The notes: generated by a model from the sequence alone, not told the origin. DNA of 64,000 nt from Adiantum capillus-veneris (GCA_014529385.2 CM043964.1:7163997-7227996), one strand, 5' to 3'; shown: positions 1 to 11,720, counted from the first letter of the stretch. Program-made: numbers and translations.

Positions 1-213
1 ATAACCCCTTGAGCATAGCTTATCATAGAGATAAGGGAGATTAGAGAGATTGATAAGCAAGTATAAGCATTCTCTTGTGTGAATTTGCATCCATATCCAA
101 GAGCTTGTGGTTGTAGGCACTCAACTTCTCAAGCTTAGAGAAGAAGATGGAGTTCTTGCTTCAAAAGAGTGTGTGAAGGGAATAATGAGAGTGAGAGAGC
201 TCGTGGGATGCTC

Positions 214-270
<57 letters not shown>

Positions 271-929
271 AGGTCGACCCCTTCCCTAGGGTTTCCCTGA
301 AGCTTATTGGGCCATGTAGCCCTCTATCCAATGCTCCCTTTGGGTCAAGATGTGTAGTCTCTTGACAAGTGTCCTTCTTTCCCTCTTGTGAGGTTAAGCT
401 AGCCCCCCCTTGCTGAAGCAAGTTTCCCCCTTGCCTGCTTGAGCAATGTACCTCTACACTTGACATGTGGCCCCTTTCCTTTCATTAGAGTATGGGTCCT
501 TGGTGAGGTGCATGCTTACTACACACATACCTCCTTTGTAGGGCTCACCCCCCTCTTTGTAGCAAGATATTTTATCTTGGTAAGCAGGCACGCCCCCTGC
601 TTAAGCACAACCCTAGCTTAAGCAAGCTACCTCCTTTTCTGCTGAGACCTTAGTGACTAAAGAGTAAAAATTAAAGACTATGCCTTAAGGCTTTTAACAC
701 TTGCCTTTGGAGGCTTTAATGAAGAAAAACCTAACGTGTTTTGCTCCATTAGTTAACCTCGATCTTTGATATATATTTTCTCATTTGGGCCGCTTTACCA
801 TTGGGCCCGTGCTGAAATAGATCTATAAGCACATCTATATCTTAACCCTTGTTCCCGTTTATTCTTACACATTAATTGATCAGTTTAATATGAGAAAATC
901 ATTTGGGTTTTCCAGATATTAGATTATAT
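1..929. other. Unassigned left flank
   Basis: Apart from the GA microsatellite listed separately I see no coding frame or element boundary that I can support. The stretch after the microsatellite alternates pyrimidine-rich runs and short direct repeats, as in LTR or intergenic DNA. No second copy exists in the window to define ends. The last five bases (925-929, tatat) are the left target-site duplication of Copia-1. Confidence 0.5.
218..267. repeat. (GA)n microsatellite
   Basis: About 25 uninterrupted GA dinucleotides. It gives a spurious Glu-Arg repeat reading frame on the plus strand, which is not a gene. Confidence 0.97.
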
Positions 930-1072
930 TGTTGAGATGTATAGAGAAAGAGAGAGAGACGAGACAAGAGACACACCCTATACGCTCCCAAAGACTGATT
1001 CATATTGAGTACAAGATACAAATATATAGGTGAGACCAAGTTTAGTAGAGTGAGCCATATATAGCTCCAACA
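930..1072 (-). repeat. Copia-1 3' LTR
   Basis: 143-bp copy of the terminal repeat at 6,136-6,278, on the 3' side of the minus-strand element. On the minus strand it begins TGTTGGAGC and ends CTCAACA. Confidence 0.95.
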
Positions 1073-1081
1073 CCCCCACTC
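1073..1081 (-). other. Copia-1 polypurine tract
   Basis: On the minus strand this reads GAGTGGGGG immediately before the 3' LTR. That is the expected place and composition for the plus-strand priming site of reverse transcription. Confidence 0.8.
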
Positions 1082-1322
1082 AAACAAAGGTCTCTAGCTT
1101 TGGATGAAAAAACCCTTGGGGAGTTCAAGGGAAAAACCCAAGCCCCTATACAATGTGAAAATATGAACCAGCGCGGTGATGATGTGAAAGTGAATTGTGC
1201 ATCTATGTAAAAATATTAAAGTGACTTAGATATCACAATGTGCAAATGTGGAGTGTGCATAGTGCATGATACCTAAAAGATTACAATGTCATATGTACAA
1301 AGCTATTACAATAGCAAAGAAG

Positions 1323-2150
1323 CTAATCTAGAAAGAGTGAGGCCGAAGCAACTCCAAGCTCCAAGCGCAAGAGGATGAAACGTGACTCATTGAGGCCTTT
1401 GGTCAAACTGTCTGCAATCATGTGGTCACTTGGACAGTGTTCAACCATAATGGTTCCTTTGCGTACTTCATACCTGACATAATGATCATGGATAGCAATG
1501 TGCTTTGACTTATTATGTTGAACATAGTCTTTTGCAAGACTAATAGCACTTTGGTTGTCACACCGCAAGGGTGTGCTAGAAAGAGGAGAGTGACAAATAT
1601 CAACCAGCATTTGTCAAAGCCAAATAAACTCACGAGCTACAAGTGATGCCGCAACATATTCTGACTCGGTCGTAGAAACTGCAACACAACGTTGTTTCTT
1701 GCTGGTCCAAGAAACAAGACAACCATTTATAAAGAAGCAATTTCCACTAGTAGATCGCATAGATAAATGTGAGCTTGCCCTGTCTGCATCTGTGTAACCC
1801 AAAAGAGAAAGAGATTGCATAGAATCCAATGTGAGTTGTCGTCGATAGACTAAACCAAAATCTGTAGTGCCTTTCAAGTATTTCAATACACGCTTTGCAA
1901 CAGACCAATGCTTAAGAGAAGGACATGCAAGATGTTGTCCAAGATAATTAGCAGCAAACAGAATATCAGGACGAGTGTTCATGCCAACAAACTGAAGACA
2001 TCCAATCAAGTTAGCATAAGGTTGATTTGTGACAAGTTGACCGCCATTGTCAGAAGTGTTCTTCGTAGAGCTCGTAAGACAAGGTGTGTTGGATGAATGT
2101 GCAGATTCCATACCAAATTTTTGAATAGTATCTACAATAAACTTTGACTG
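1323..2150 (-). pseudogene. Copia-1 RT tail and RNase H
   Basis: Continuation of the Copia polyprotein after the stop at 2,151-2,153. It holds the end of the reverse-transcriptase connection (a NTRPDILFA block) and RNase H with GYTDAD, the TSKKQ block and STTESEYVA. After a second in-frame TGA (1,614-1,616) it continues with the CDNQSAI block and the closing HNKSKHIAIHDH region. RNase H would remove the RNA strand during cDNA synthesis. Everything is in one frame apart from these stops, so the damage is by substitution. The Trp usually found in the GYTDADWA motif is Arg here. Confidence 0.85.
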
Positions 2151-4082
2151 TCAAAGGAATAAAATACCTTTTGTATGGTTCCGTTGGATTTGAATCCCAA
2201 GACAAGAGTGAATCTCTCCAAGATCCACCATATCAAATGCAGAAGACAATAACTTTTTCACTTGCTGAAGAAATCCCAAATCATTGGAAACAAGGATCGT
2301 ATCATCCACATAAAGAGCAAGAATCACAAAACTGCTACCTTGGCGTTTTATGTATAAGTTGGGGTCTGACGAGCAAGAGATGAATCCTTTAGAGGTGAGA
2401 AAAAGATCAAATTTTGTATACCATGCTCGCGAAGCTTGTTTGAGACCATATAGTGCCTTATGGAGTTGAGCAACAAGGTCTTCTTTACCTAGAACAACAA
2501 ACCCTTCTGGTTGTTCCATATAAATTTCCTCTTCCAAGTCACCATTAAGAAAAGCAGTTCGCACATCCATTTGATGAGCTTCTAAATCAAATTGAACAGC
2601 AAATGCCAATAAAACTCGAACACTTGTAATGCGAACAACTGGTGAAAAAGTCTCTTGATAATCAACACCAGCTACTTGGGAGTAACCTTTTGCAACTAAA
2701 TGCGCCTTGAACTTGTCAAAAGATCCATCTGCTTTTACTTTTGTCTTATACACCCACTTACATTTAATAGCTGTATGACCAGGAGGTAATTCAGATAGTA
2801 TCCATGTACCTTTAGAGATAAGAGAATCGTACTCTGCTTCCATAGCCTCTTGCCATTGATCCTTTTGTGGTGAAGAGATAGCTTCATCATAAGTGACGGG
2901 ATCTTCAGAAGTAGAAAAAGCATTATCAGCAATATCGTCATCATAAACATGACATGAGCCATGTTCAAAATCAATAGGCAGATCAACAAAAATATCAATA
3001 TCATCATTGGAAACATTCGGAATGGATGGTTGTGAAGAGGAAAGTTGCTCTTTAGGAAGAGTTTCATCTTTTGAAAGAAATGGAAAAGCCTGAAGTAATG
3101 ATTTAGTATCATCAGAATCATCCATGGACCATGAGCCTCCCATAAGCTGTTCATTAAAAGTAGCATCACGATTCACAATTACTTTCTTGGAGGAAGGGTC
3201 ATAGAATTTGTAGCCTTTGGAAGTGTCAGAATATCCAATAAAAATAACTTTAAGACCAGGAGCATCAAGCTTTGTTTGTGTTTCTTTGGGAACATGAATA
3301 TAAGCAATACATCCAAAGGTTCGAAAATGAGATACAGAAGGAATGTCACCTGTCCATGCTGTGATGGGTATCTTACCAGAGGGTGCAGTAGTAGGAAGAT
3401 GATTCTGAATAAATGCTGCTGTCAAAGTAGCTTCAGCCCAGAAAACACGAGATAAGCCAGAATGAATCAGCATACATCTTACAGCATTGAGAATAGTGTG
3501 ATTCTTTCGTTCAACAACACTGTTCTGTTGAGGCGAATATGGAATAGTGTGTTCATGATGAATTCCACTGTCAGCACAGTAACTCACAAACTCTCGAGAA
3601 ACATATTCGCCTCCATTGTCACTACGAAGCTTCTTAAGGTGACGACCAGTTTGAAGTTCTGCAGCCTCGTGGAATTGTTTGAAAACAGATAAGGCTTCAT
3701 ATTTTTGTCTAAGTAGAAATACAGTCGTATACTTTGAGAAATCATCAATGAAAGTAATGAAGTAGCGATATTGTGATCTCGAAGAAGGTAGAGGTCCACA
3801 TATATCAGTATGAAAAAGATCCAACATATCATGAGAATGAGTTGTATTTGAAAGAGGAAAGGGTTTACGATTGTGTTTCCCAAGAGCACAAAATTCACAA
3901 ATTCCCATATGGGGATGGGCTTTAAGATCCATGCCATGGACAAGATCACGACGTTGAAGATCAAGGAGTTTTGAGAAATCAGCATGAACAAAACGGTGAT
4001 GCCATACTTTGCAATCATGATCACCTGGATCAGTGACAATATTTGCTACAGCATCGTTAAGAGAGTTCAAACAAATTACCAT
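2151..4082 (-). pseudogene. Copia-1 integrase and reverse transcriptase
   Basis: A 643-codon open stretch. The N-terminus has the pre-integrase zinc site (His residues in WHHRFVHADF, then CEFCALGKHNRKPF). The integrase core follows with the first Asp in TDICGP, the second in RSDNGGEY and the Glu in VVERK, 35 residues after the second Asp, so the D-D-35-E triad is intact. Reverse transcriptase follows (KCKWVYKTK, MDVRTAFLNGDLEEEIYM, ALYGLKQASRAWY) with the YVDD active site. It is cut off by an in-frame TGA (2,151-2,153) and joined upstream through a frameshift near position 4,070. It is the best-preserved part of this element, but translation would need readthrough plus frameshifting. Confidence 0.9.
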
Positions 4083-4539
4083 TTCGAGGAGCAGTGGCTA
4101 TAGTCTGTCCATCTTTCTCAATTCGGCATTTGGTATGATCAAATCCAACAAACAGACCAAGATCAACAAGTCTAGCAACTGAAAGAAGATTACGTTAAAG
4201 ATTTGGTACATGTAATACTCCTCGAAAAATTCGAGTGGAAGAAGATAAGGTACCAAGATATAAGTCTCCAATACCCTTTACTTGACAAGTAGTATCATTA
4301 GCAAGATAAAAAACACGTTGAACTGGCAGTGGATGATAGTTATGGAGCCACTTAGACTGATATGTCATATTTCCTGTAGCACCAGAATCGACAATAAAAA
4401 GTGATCCATCACGTACATGGAGTATTCTGTCTGGAGCAACTGAACATAGGACGCAGCTTGTTTCTGGTACAATGTTGTTTCGATGTTCAATAGCATATGC
4501 TCTATTCCAATCTGTGTTGAATCGACGCTTATAGCACAT
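4083..4539 (-). pseudogene. Copia-1 second zinc knuckle, protease and spacer
   Basis: Begins with an intact CCHC knuckle (CEYCGRSDHPTHMC). The aspartic protease active site, IVDSGATGNM, would mature the polyprotein. A stop follows the block VLHVPNL (TAA, 4,195-4,197). The same frame then continues to about 4,080 as a recognisable Copia spacer and is shifted relative to the integrase-RT frame by a frameshift near 4,070. Confidence 0.8.
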
Positions 4540-5508
4540 ATGAGTGGGATGATCAGATCGTCCACAATATTCACAAGAAGAAGAAGAAGAGTCTCTAGAT
4601 AAACGTGGTTGTTTTGTGGTAATATTGTGTTCTTCATCATATTGACGTACCCAACAATCATCTTCAGTATGGCCATTTCTATTGTAGTAAGAACATTACT
4701 TATTAGGAAATTTGAGACGAGAGAAAATATTACCGCGACGGCCACCTCTGCGGTTTCCTTGTTGAAATGGACGCCTTCGAGCATAAAAAGCACGTTCCAT
4801 CTGTTGTGACTCAGTCTCCTCTTGTGAAATCATAGTTGTATCATGACCAGCATTCCGACGTTCTTGACGTTGAGAGTATTCAATTAAAGACATGCAAGCT
4901 TGGTCGAAATCAAGACCATCTTTATTAGAGAGAATAGTAACAATGTTATCATAAGAAGAGTCCTTCACCGTATCAAGGTGAAGTGTAATCAGTTGCTTTT
5001 CTGGAACAGGATCACCGGCAACAACAAGTTGATTAATAATAGATTTGAAAGATTCAATATGTCCCGTCATGGCAGTACCAACTTCATATTGTAACTTGTT
5101 AAGCAACCCTCTCAAATAAAGTATTTCTGTAACAGATTTCTTCAGAAAGTTTTCAATAAGGTACTTCCATACGTCGTGGGAAGAAGGCAGTTCATACATA
5201 TCAAGCAAAAGGGAATCAGTAAGAGCAGAAAGAATATACCGACGAGCTGCTTTATCACGTCATTGCCAATCCGTATAGGCAACATTCCAATCTTCAAATA
5301 TAGGTCCTTCAGTGATAAGCATGTTATCATTATCCGTATCAACAGGCTAAGGCGGACAAACACGATTTCCAAGAACAACATCGGAGAGTTCATTGCCTTC
5401 AAGAATTAACAACATCTTTGCTTTCCAGCCTGGAAATCCTTGACCTTGGAAAGGAGGAACAGAACGCTGGCCAGAAGGAAAGCCGTTGACGAGAATATTC
5501 ATAGCCAT
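4540..5508 (-). pseudogene. Copia-1 gag (nucleocapsid region)
   Basis: Reads from an ATG at 5,508 (MAMNILVNGF) through a Copia-type gag with the PGWKAKM block, a central helical region and a basic Arg-Gly stretch (RRPFQQGNRRGGRRGN). It would package genomic RNA in a cytoplasmic particle. Three in-frame stops break it: TAG at 5,347-5,349, TGA at 5,260-5,262 and TAA at 4,696-4,698. A first zinc knuckle after the last stop has lost its second Cys (CSYY in place of C-x2-C). An ATG further upstream in the same frame (near 5,886) lies in leader sequence and is not the likely start. Confidence 0.8.
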
Positions 5509-6123
5509 ATCTTGTTGCGAGAAGACGTATAAGATAAGATCGCAGAATCTGCACACCATATATGGTGAAGGCCGCAATTGAGAATGAGAGAGATATGAGT
5601 ACTGCGTTCTATCAACGATAAACGTAAGAAGGATGCTCAAGGAACGTCCAAAGATGTGAGAGACGTCACCCAAAAAAGGCAGGGTAAAGGAGACGTTAAT
5701 AATAAACGAGTCCTCAAAATAGAGTGGCGTGAGACGCAAGATTGACGGACACAATATGAATAGCAAAAATCTAAATCTTCTCGAAAAAGTTAACGCCAAA
5801 ATAAGAAAAACGATCGCAGACGCTTCACGAAGAAGTAGGACGAAGAAAGCTTTTCCCATTTCTCCAAATTTTGAGCAGAACAACAAGAAAAATTGAGATG
5901 AAGTTTAGGGTGTCATCAACAAGAAAACGTAATCAACGATTAGATTGATTAGAAATAAACACCACATAAAACACTAATCATATTCTTCTTAATACAAAAC
6001 AACCACAATTAACAAGAATCAACGCTCAAAAAATAAATTTTGTAGCAATTTTGAATCTGACATGCAAATCGCATACACATACTGTTGTGTCACCATGAAT
6101 TGAATCGGCGCGTGATCGTTACC

Positions 6124-6135
6124 GCTCTGATACCA
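6124..6135 (-). other. Copia-1 primer-binding site (initiator tRNA-Met)
   Basis: The minus strand reads TGGTATCAGAGC directly after the 5' LTR. This is the standard complement of the plant initiator tRNA-Met 3' end. Confidence 0.95.
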
Positions 6136-6278
6136 TGTTGAGATGTAGAGAGAAAGAGAGAGAAACGAGACAAGAGACACACCATATACGCTCCCAAAGA
6201 CTGATTCATATTGAGGACAAGATACAAATATATAGGTGAGACCAAGTACAGTAGAGTGAGCCATATATAGCTCCAACA
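6136..6278 (-). repeat. Copia-1 5' LTR
   Basis: 143-bp direct repeat of 930-1,072, on the primer-binding-site side. It includes a short GA-rich stretch. A TATATATGGC stretch near its minus-strand start could act as the promoter TATA, but that is unproven. Confidence 0.95.
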
Positions 6279-6283
6279 TATAT

Positions 6284-7793
6284 GACACATTATGTTTCTT
6301 TGGATGGGTGTGTTTGAATGATTTGAAAGTTTTTGACTTTTCCTTTCAATCCTGGAGGATATTGTAGTGCAGTTCCCTTTGATCCAAGGGGAAGATATAC
6401 AAAGTGCAGATTGATGTGTTAAGAGTATGCAGTTGTTTGTTTGGATCAGGTTTTTTATTATTGGGTTTGGCTATGCGGAGAAGTTTTTTGGAGTTTGTGG
6501 GTTTGTGGTCCGCACAGTTTCATGGCTAAATTTCGTTCAAGTTTTTTGAGCAATTGAGATACCTTTCATCTCTCGAGTTGTTATCGAGAAGACTGCCAAG
6601 AAGATGATGAGATGTATTTGCTAGAATATGCTTCTGGCAATACTTTTGGTTACAAATATTAATAACCTAAAGACAGTCGGCACATGCCGGAGGATGTACA
6701 GGTTCATAGGGGGTGGATGTTGTGATGCTTCGCCTGCACAATGTGAAGCTCGATCAGGACATGATTTTTAGATATTATCATTACTCAAGCGGATTCATCA
6801 TGATTTTGAAGATATGCTTGGTATAGCAGTAGACAAAATGTATATCAAAGGTGGTGCGCTTTGAGAAGCAGATCGATGTTTAAAGTACTTTTTGGTCAAA
6901 AGGTATTCCAAGAGAGAGCCATGGGATGAGTTATTTCTTTCACCACAAAGTGTTTGGAGAGTAGAATGTGACTGACAATGATTTCGGTTGATTTGTAAGC
7001 CAAGTAAAGTACCTTTTGCAATGGCTTATTTATCAAAACGCATTGATTGTGGTATAAGCCAACATAATGTCAGCAAGTGAAGGCAGAGAGCGAGGTATGT
7101 GGAGTTGAAGGGCGCCGAGCAGCATCATGAAGAGGGCGGTGACCACGAGATGAAAGCAATGCTGTAAAGGGCAAGTCCATGAGGGTAAGTTTGGGGCTCT
7201 GTGTAAATGGCTGCTTACGGTATGGAGCTATCAATAATGTAAGGAAGTCTTGATAGTAATATCGAGGAGGCAAAAATATTTAAAAAAAATCGCAACGTCA
7301 ATTGTATACAGTGCCATGGAACAAGCTTTTCGAGCAGGCGTGTGATAAGCACGCATGAGCAGGAGGCCGAAGTTTCTTCATCTATATTGAAGGCAAGGAT
7401 TGAGAAAACGAGGCCGAGGCGGTGGCAACCGCATCAAGTTATTTTTTTTGTATTTAGATTCTAGTTTATCTAACTAATTTAATTCAAGGTATACAAGGTG
7501 TTGTTTTCTGTTATAATCTCTTGAGATGTGCATTCTTCTCCCATCGTTTCCTAGAGTGAGCTGCCCGGTGCTGACACGGCTCAACTCCCGAACATAAATT
7601 CCCCCAACAATATATATAGAATGCTCGATGAAAAAAACCTCCTAGTGAGGGAAAAATGCCCCAATGGTCCTATGTGTGTTCACACACATCACTACCACAT
7701 GTGTATGGTTACAAATCTCCCATGAAAGTGATGCGGTGAATGAGAGCTATCATATAGAGTATACTAGAGTGCCATGCCTTGAGAACATGCTCA
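6284..7793. other. Unassigned interval
   Basis: No protein domain is visible in any frame. An LTR-type end, TGTTGGGGGAATTTATG on the minus strand ending at 7,609, sits just downstream of the Copia scrap at 7,794-8,060. It may be the start of that element's 3' LTR. No partner copy is present, so I do not annotate it as an LTR. Confidence 0.4.
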
Positions 7794-8060
7794 ATCCGCA
7801 AAGGGGAGTAAGCCCAAAGATTTGCGGAATGATTTGAACTTTTCACGAGAAAATGCCTTTGCGAAAAGATAAGCAAGGTTGCCTTGTGTTGGCACATAAG
7901 CCAAGCTCATCTCTCCTGCTAAGAGGCTCTCCATAACATAGTGGTAATGCACCTCAATGTTCTTTGTACAAGCATGAAAAGCTGGGTTCCTCGCAATTGC
8001 CAATGCAATCTGAGTGTTACTGTAGATAGTGTTGGGAATGTCTTGTCCAACACAAATCAG
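7794..8060 (-). pseudogene. Ty1/Copia RNase H fragment
   Basis: The minus strand encodes the C-terminal end of a Copia RNase H. It shows LAIARNPAFHACTKNIEVHY and then GEMSLAYVPTQ, ending in REKFKSFRKSLGLLPFAD and a stop. The usual CDNQSA block is degraded to SNTQIA, which loses the Asp. It is clearly related to the end of Copia H (RNPVFHARTKHIEVHYHYVRE) but from a different family. No other part of this element is recognisable, so it is an isolated scrap. Confidence 0.8.
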
Positions 8061-9169
8061 CCATAAGGTGTTGATGGAGCAAAAGACGCCCTGCGCACAC
8101 TCACACACCCAGACAACTCAACACCACATAAGGAATTTATTAAACTCCAAACACCTCGACCTAGAAGCCCTTGCCTGCCTGCAGATACTACAAGGTGAGT
8201 CGCGTTGATCAACACTTGAAATCACACTTGATGGTGAACAAAATACACAAGAAATTCCTCTCTCAAACCATTTCAAAGCCTTCACCTAACTCCACTCTAC
8301 CGGACTCTTTGGAGTAGCGCCAACCCTAATGGCACCGATATAGCATCACATAGTCTTGGCAAAAGCCGCGCCTTCTTCCCTCAATTCCTTGCACACACAC
8401 ACATCCATGGAACCCTTAAAACGTACATAGACTCTTGCAAGTGTAAAATTGAAGAAAAAAATCTCTCATTCACTCCTCCGCGATGGGACTGCACTAGACC
8501 ATCTGTAGGAACCCTGCTTCCTCCCACACAGATAGTGAAAGTGGTGAGTAATGGCTTTCAAAGTTATTGAAGATTGAGCACTCATACCACCGTGACTGAT
8601 GTGGAAATTTGAAGCCTGTTCACACTTTTTTGGCCCAATTTTGATCCCTGGCGGACATTGTTTGTGGGAAAAACCCCAAACGAACTCCAAAATTCCTCAA
8701 ATTTTGTACGCTTGATCCTTGATACCAAGCCCTTTTCCACATCCCCAGATTCCATTTTTGACCACTTCTAGTGCGGTGCAGACATGACCACAGATCAGAC
8801 ACCATAAATAGACAATTACTACATGTGTCAAACTTTTCGGGCAGGATGAGAGTGCCCACACTTCCCGCTTGCATTATCTAAATTCTATAAATCTCATAAA
8901 TATTCCCTAGAGCTAAAAGAATCCATCGAGAACTATATCCAAGGTCCCGATACCCTATCCAGGCATGTACATGTGCCCGACTCTGCTGGCATGCGAACCT
9001 GACTATTCACAATGTGTACACATTGCATCTTTTTAAAAACTTGATATCACTTTGCAAATCTCCCAAATGCATGTATTTACATATTTTTGTACATATGACC
9101 ATTCATATACACTCTTCTTTGTACACGCCAAAAGCGGTCTATCATCATTGCCCACCCTCTAGGTAGAGA
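8061..9169. other. Unassigned interval
   Basis: I see no domain, repeat pair or RNA gene here. It ends where similarity between E(A) and E(B) stops, at about 9,170. Confidence 0.4.
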
Positions 9170-9646
9170 ATTTATGCTCAACCAAGAGACTATTTACATC
9201 TAGAACCACATCCCGCGCAAAATATTTCTTTAATCTATAACTATTTATTCTATAGCCCAAACATTCCCCTAAAAAAATTTCCAACTCATATGAGCAATTA
9301 GGAAATACATGCTTCACTTTATGGACCCAACCATTTGTCCCTCAACTTCTTTTGAAAAGTAAAATCCAAGCGAGAATCATACTTCATCACCATATCTCTC
9401 TCTTAAATCTTTTTCTCTGGCAGTCTCTTATTCATTTTCTCCATCCTTATCGCTCCTTGTTGAAGATAATAATCGTTGGCTTTATCTCTACTCATTCGCA
9501 ACAAAAACTCTAGAGAAAGAATTCTTTCCTGCAGCTTGTCATTATGCAAATTTTTCATTCTGCACAGCAACTTCAAGGCATCCAATTGTACTTGTATGGG
9601 CATAAGAGCTTCCTTTCCATAAACAAGCTTGGATGGTGTAAACTAT
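9170..9646 (-). pseudogene. E(A) integrase C-terminal part
   Basis: The minus strand encodes the post-core integrase region. It shows IQVQLDALKLLCRM, then RDKANDYYLQQGAIRMEKM, RLPEKK and KYDSRLDF. It matches 60,900-61,331 of E(B) closely. The right end (9,642-9,646, actat) is the F target-site duplication; the protein continues at 19,571. In-frame stops are present. Similarity with E(B) ends just after the TTGGTTGAGCAT block, near 9,170. Confidence 0.85.
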
Positions 9647-11161
9647 TGATGCATGGTTTTTAGGACCCCTTCTGAAGATGCAATAAAGGAACAGTCAGTT
9701 GTTGGGGAGATGAGGATACTCTAGCCCAAGGGATCTCGAAAGAGAAGAAAAATCTACTTCACAAGCACCAAAGAGTAAAAAGTGCCACGGACAGAAGATA
9801 CGTGGGAACGAGCTCTTATGAATGCCTACAACCTATATCTTACAGAATAGCCCATTCTAGGTGTGAATTTCTAGTGACATTTACACGAGTATGTTCGTGT
9901 GGACTCACAGCACAGCATACTCCGTTTTCACTTTTTTACCGACAGTAAATATTTTTTACCACAGTAAATATTTTTACCTACAGTAAATATTTTTCACCTA
10001 CATGGTAAATACAAATTACTTTTTACCTACAGTAACTTTTTTTACCCATGGTAAATATTTTTTACTGCACCATAAGTATTTGGTAGGTAACAGTTCACTG
10101 TTACTAGAAGCAGTGATTGGGCATCAACAATACAGTTACAGGAGGAGAAAAGGGGAAAATCTTATGGTAAAGGTGAGTCAACAGGGATAAAGACTTTTGA
10201 GTTGAAAAGAGACATGCTGATTTTTTCAAAGAACACATGTCAAAAGAAGCCATGGTTGAGGATTTTTTGAGAATTTGATATTCAGGAGGACCCAGCTGCC
10301 ACCTCCCCCCTACAGGTCCCCCTTGACATGTGGTGAACCTCCAGTTTCAACAGCCACCTTACTTGCTCTTAAATGCTGGTCAAGGCCTTATCCCCATGTG
10401 TCACAATCAGAAAAATCAGCATTTACCCTCCCCTCTCACATCACTCTAGAGAATATCTTGATGGTGACATATCAGGTGACCTTAATCTGTTGACCACCCT
10501 AAGCAAAAAGTAACCCCAATCAGCGGATGTAAGCATGTTTATCCCTAATCCTAAACCCTCTCAGAAACCTATATAAGGAGGCCTTCTCTCACTCAAAATC
10601 AACACTTCACCCACTTCACCAAGCAATGAAGCTATGACAACATTGCTCACAACGAGGAGCTATGGATGGAGCTCTACTCTCTCTCCCTCTAGTATGCTAC
10701 ATTACTAGCCCTAAAACCTAAATAAGGAGTCTTCTCTCATGCTCCATGGCCACCATCCTCCCCATCATTCTCTAAGGTATTGATGTGTTGCTAGTAAGAC
10801 CATACCTACTTGCTGGGTTGATTTTTTTTGACAAGGGATTATGCCATCCTTGGCTTACTTCTCTATATCCTTGTTATGTATGATCAGATGCCGTTGTATC
10901 GTTAAGCTGATGTCTTGTGTATATATGTGCTATATAAAGTCCCTAAGATTTGTTTCTATGTGTTTTTCCATATGTTTTGATGCCATCATAATGCCAGAAG
11001 TCTCACTTGCCTATGTGCACTATGTGTGAGGTCCCTAAACCTCTTTATTTAGGGTGGTGCCCCCTTTGTTTGGTTCTTTGCTTGTTTGCATGAGGCGTCG
11101 TGTGTGGAGTGTGCACGAGTACAGAGGCCACCCGATTGCACTACTCTTTTTCCTGCCATCA
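9647..11161 (+). repeat. F 5' LTR
   Basis: Starts TGATGCATGG and ends GCCATCA; its partner is 18,055-19,565. It contains a run of TTTTTACC/AGTAAATA repeats (9,939-10,080). A CCTATATAAGG stretch (10,569-10,579) is a good TATA candidate for the element promoter. Confidence 0.93.
10569..10579 (+). promoter_or_regulatory. Candidate TATA box in the F LTR
   Basis: CCTATATAAGG lies about 580 bp before the LTR end, in a spot conserved in the 3' LTR (near 18,958). It is inferred from motif and position only. Confidence 0.45.
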
Positions 11162-11164
11162 TTT

Positions 11165-11176
11165 TGGTGCCCCCAC
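11165..11176 (+). other. F primer-binding site
   Basis: TGGTGCCCCCAC begins three bases after the 5' LTR. The same sequence follows the LTR of G (45,361) and its duplicated copy (46,426). The complementary tRNA 3' end would be GTGGGGGCACCA. I do not assign the tRNA. Confidence 0.7.
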
Positions 11177-11233
11177 GGAGGAGGGCTACACAGACCTTCA
11201 GTCCACAAGCGATGAAGATGTGGAATCTACAAC

Positions 11234-11380
11234 ATGGACGAATGGCGTGAGGAGTTTGCAAATTGGAGAACATAAGAGGAGGAGGCTTTAGAGGCCTTAA
11301 AAGCTTTCATCAAGGTCTTGTTACCAGGTTGCAGTGTCATTGAAATTCAAGAAGTAAGTTCTTCTACATGCCTTGTTCGT
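11234..11380 (+). pseudogene. F leader frame ORF-a (relative of G ORF-a)
   Basis: Starts MDEWREEFANWRT, then a TAA (11,273-11,275). The same frame continues with EEEALEALKAFIKVLLPGC and IEIQEV. G carries the same protein without the early stop (MDEWLLEFSNWTT, IKTLLPGC, IEEV), so this is a conserved leader frame and not chance. Its function is unknown. Directly after the EV codons the DNA reads GTAAGT, a good splice-donor match also seen in G, so the frame could be an exon. No acceptor is identified. Confidence 0.5.
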
Positions 11381-11439
11381 GATCGTTGCCAACGAAGGAG
11401 AGTGAGAAGAAGAGCTTGATATACCTCTCCTCTCAACCT

Positions 11440-11631
11440 ATGAGTGCTCCAGAAACCTCCAACGCACACGAGCTTGAAATATTCTACATCAACATACACG
11501 AAGGTACTGTGACACACATTAAGGGAAGAGAAAGCATCACCAGACCTCTCTTTCCTGAGGAGCCGACTAAGAGGAGGAAGATCACCTCTACACCTATGTG
11601 GCCCAAGGCCGCAGAGCGTGCTCAAGTGTAA
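11440..11631 (+). CDS. F leader frame ORF-b, hypothetical
   Basis: Open from an ATG (MSAPETSNAHELEIFYINIH) to a stop at 11,629-11,631. The block LEIFYINIHEGTVT resembles the G leader frame beginning EKAIIFSLDIRTG, followed in both by Pro/Arg-rich sequence. No known domain is recognised. It sits between ORF-a and ORF1, where Tat-type elements have extra leader coding capacity. It may be one exon of a longer leader protein. Confidence 0.35.
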   Translation: MSAPETSNAHELEIFYINIHEGTVTHIKGRESITRPLFPEEPTKRRKITSTPMWPKAAERAQV

Positions 11632-11720
11632 GGTAACATTTGGCTTAATCTCATTAATAAGGATTACATGACCACTACAGACAAGAAAAAGGTAGTGAGC
11701 AACCAACTTCAACCTCCAAC

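Larger units (their letters stand above)
930..6278 (-). mobile_element. Copia-1: full-length Ty1/Copia retrotransposon
   Basis: Complete minus-strand element of about 5.35 kb. It is bounded by 143-bp direct repeats that start TG and end CA, and flanked by a 5-bp target-site duplication, tatat (925-929 and 6,279-6,283). The initiator-tRNA-Met primer-binding site abuts the right LTR, and a purine tract (minus strand) abuts the left LTR. Domain order gag, protease, integrase, reverse transcriptase, RNase H is the Ty1/Copia order. The frame carries six in-frame stops and one frameshift, so the copy is not autonomous. About six mismatches separate the LTRs by eye (roughly 4%). LTRs this short resemble the Ale/Retrofit group, but I have not assigned a lineage. 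Confidence 0.95.

Noticed and set aside
107-289. Reading frame with a Glu-Arg repeat
   Set aside because: It is a translation of the GA microsatellite.
5347-5886. N-terminal extension of Copia-1 gag above 5,508
   Set aside because: Upstream sequence lies in the leader and lacks gag character; MAMNILVNGF is the plausible start.
7070-7273. 67-codon minus-strand frame
   Set aside because: No conserved motif and no relation to neighbouring elements; its length is within chance.
8466-8874. Two overlapping minus-strand frames of 74-84 codons
   Set aside because: No recognisable domain or repeat partner in the window.
9939-10080. TTTTTACC/AGTAAATA repeats as a regulatory array
   Set aside because: It is a variable low-complexity stretch of the F LTR, with a 19-bp length difference between the two LTRs. 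I see no independent support for function.
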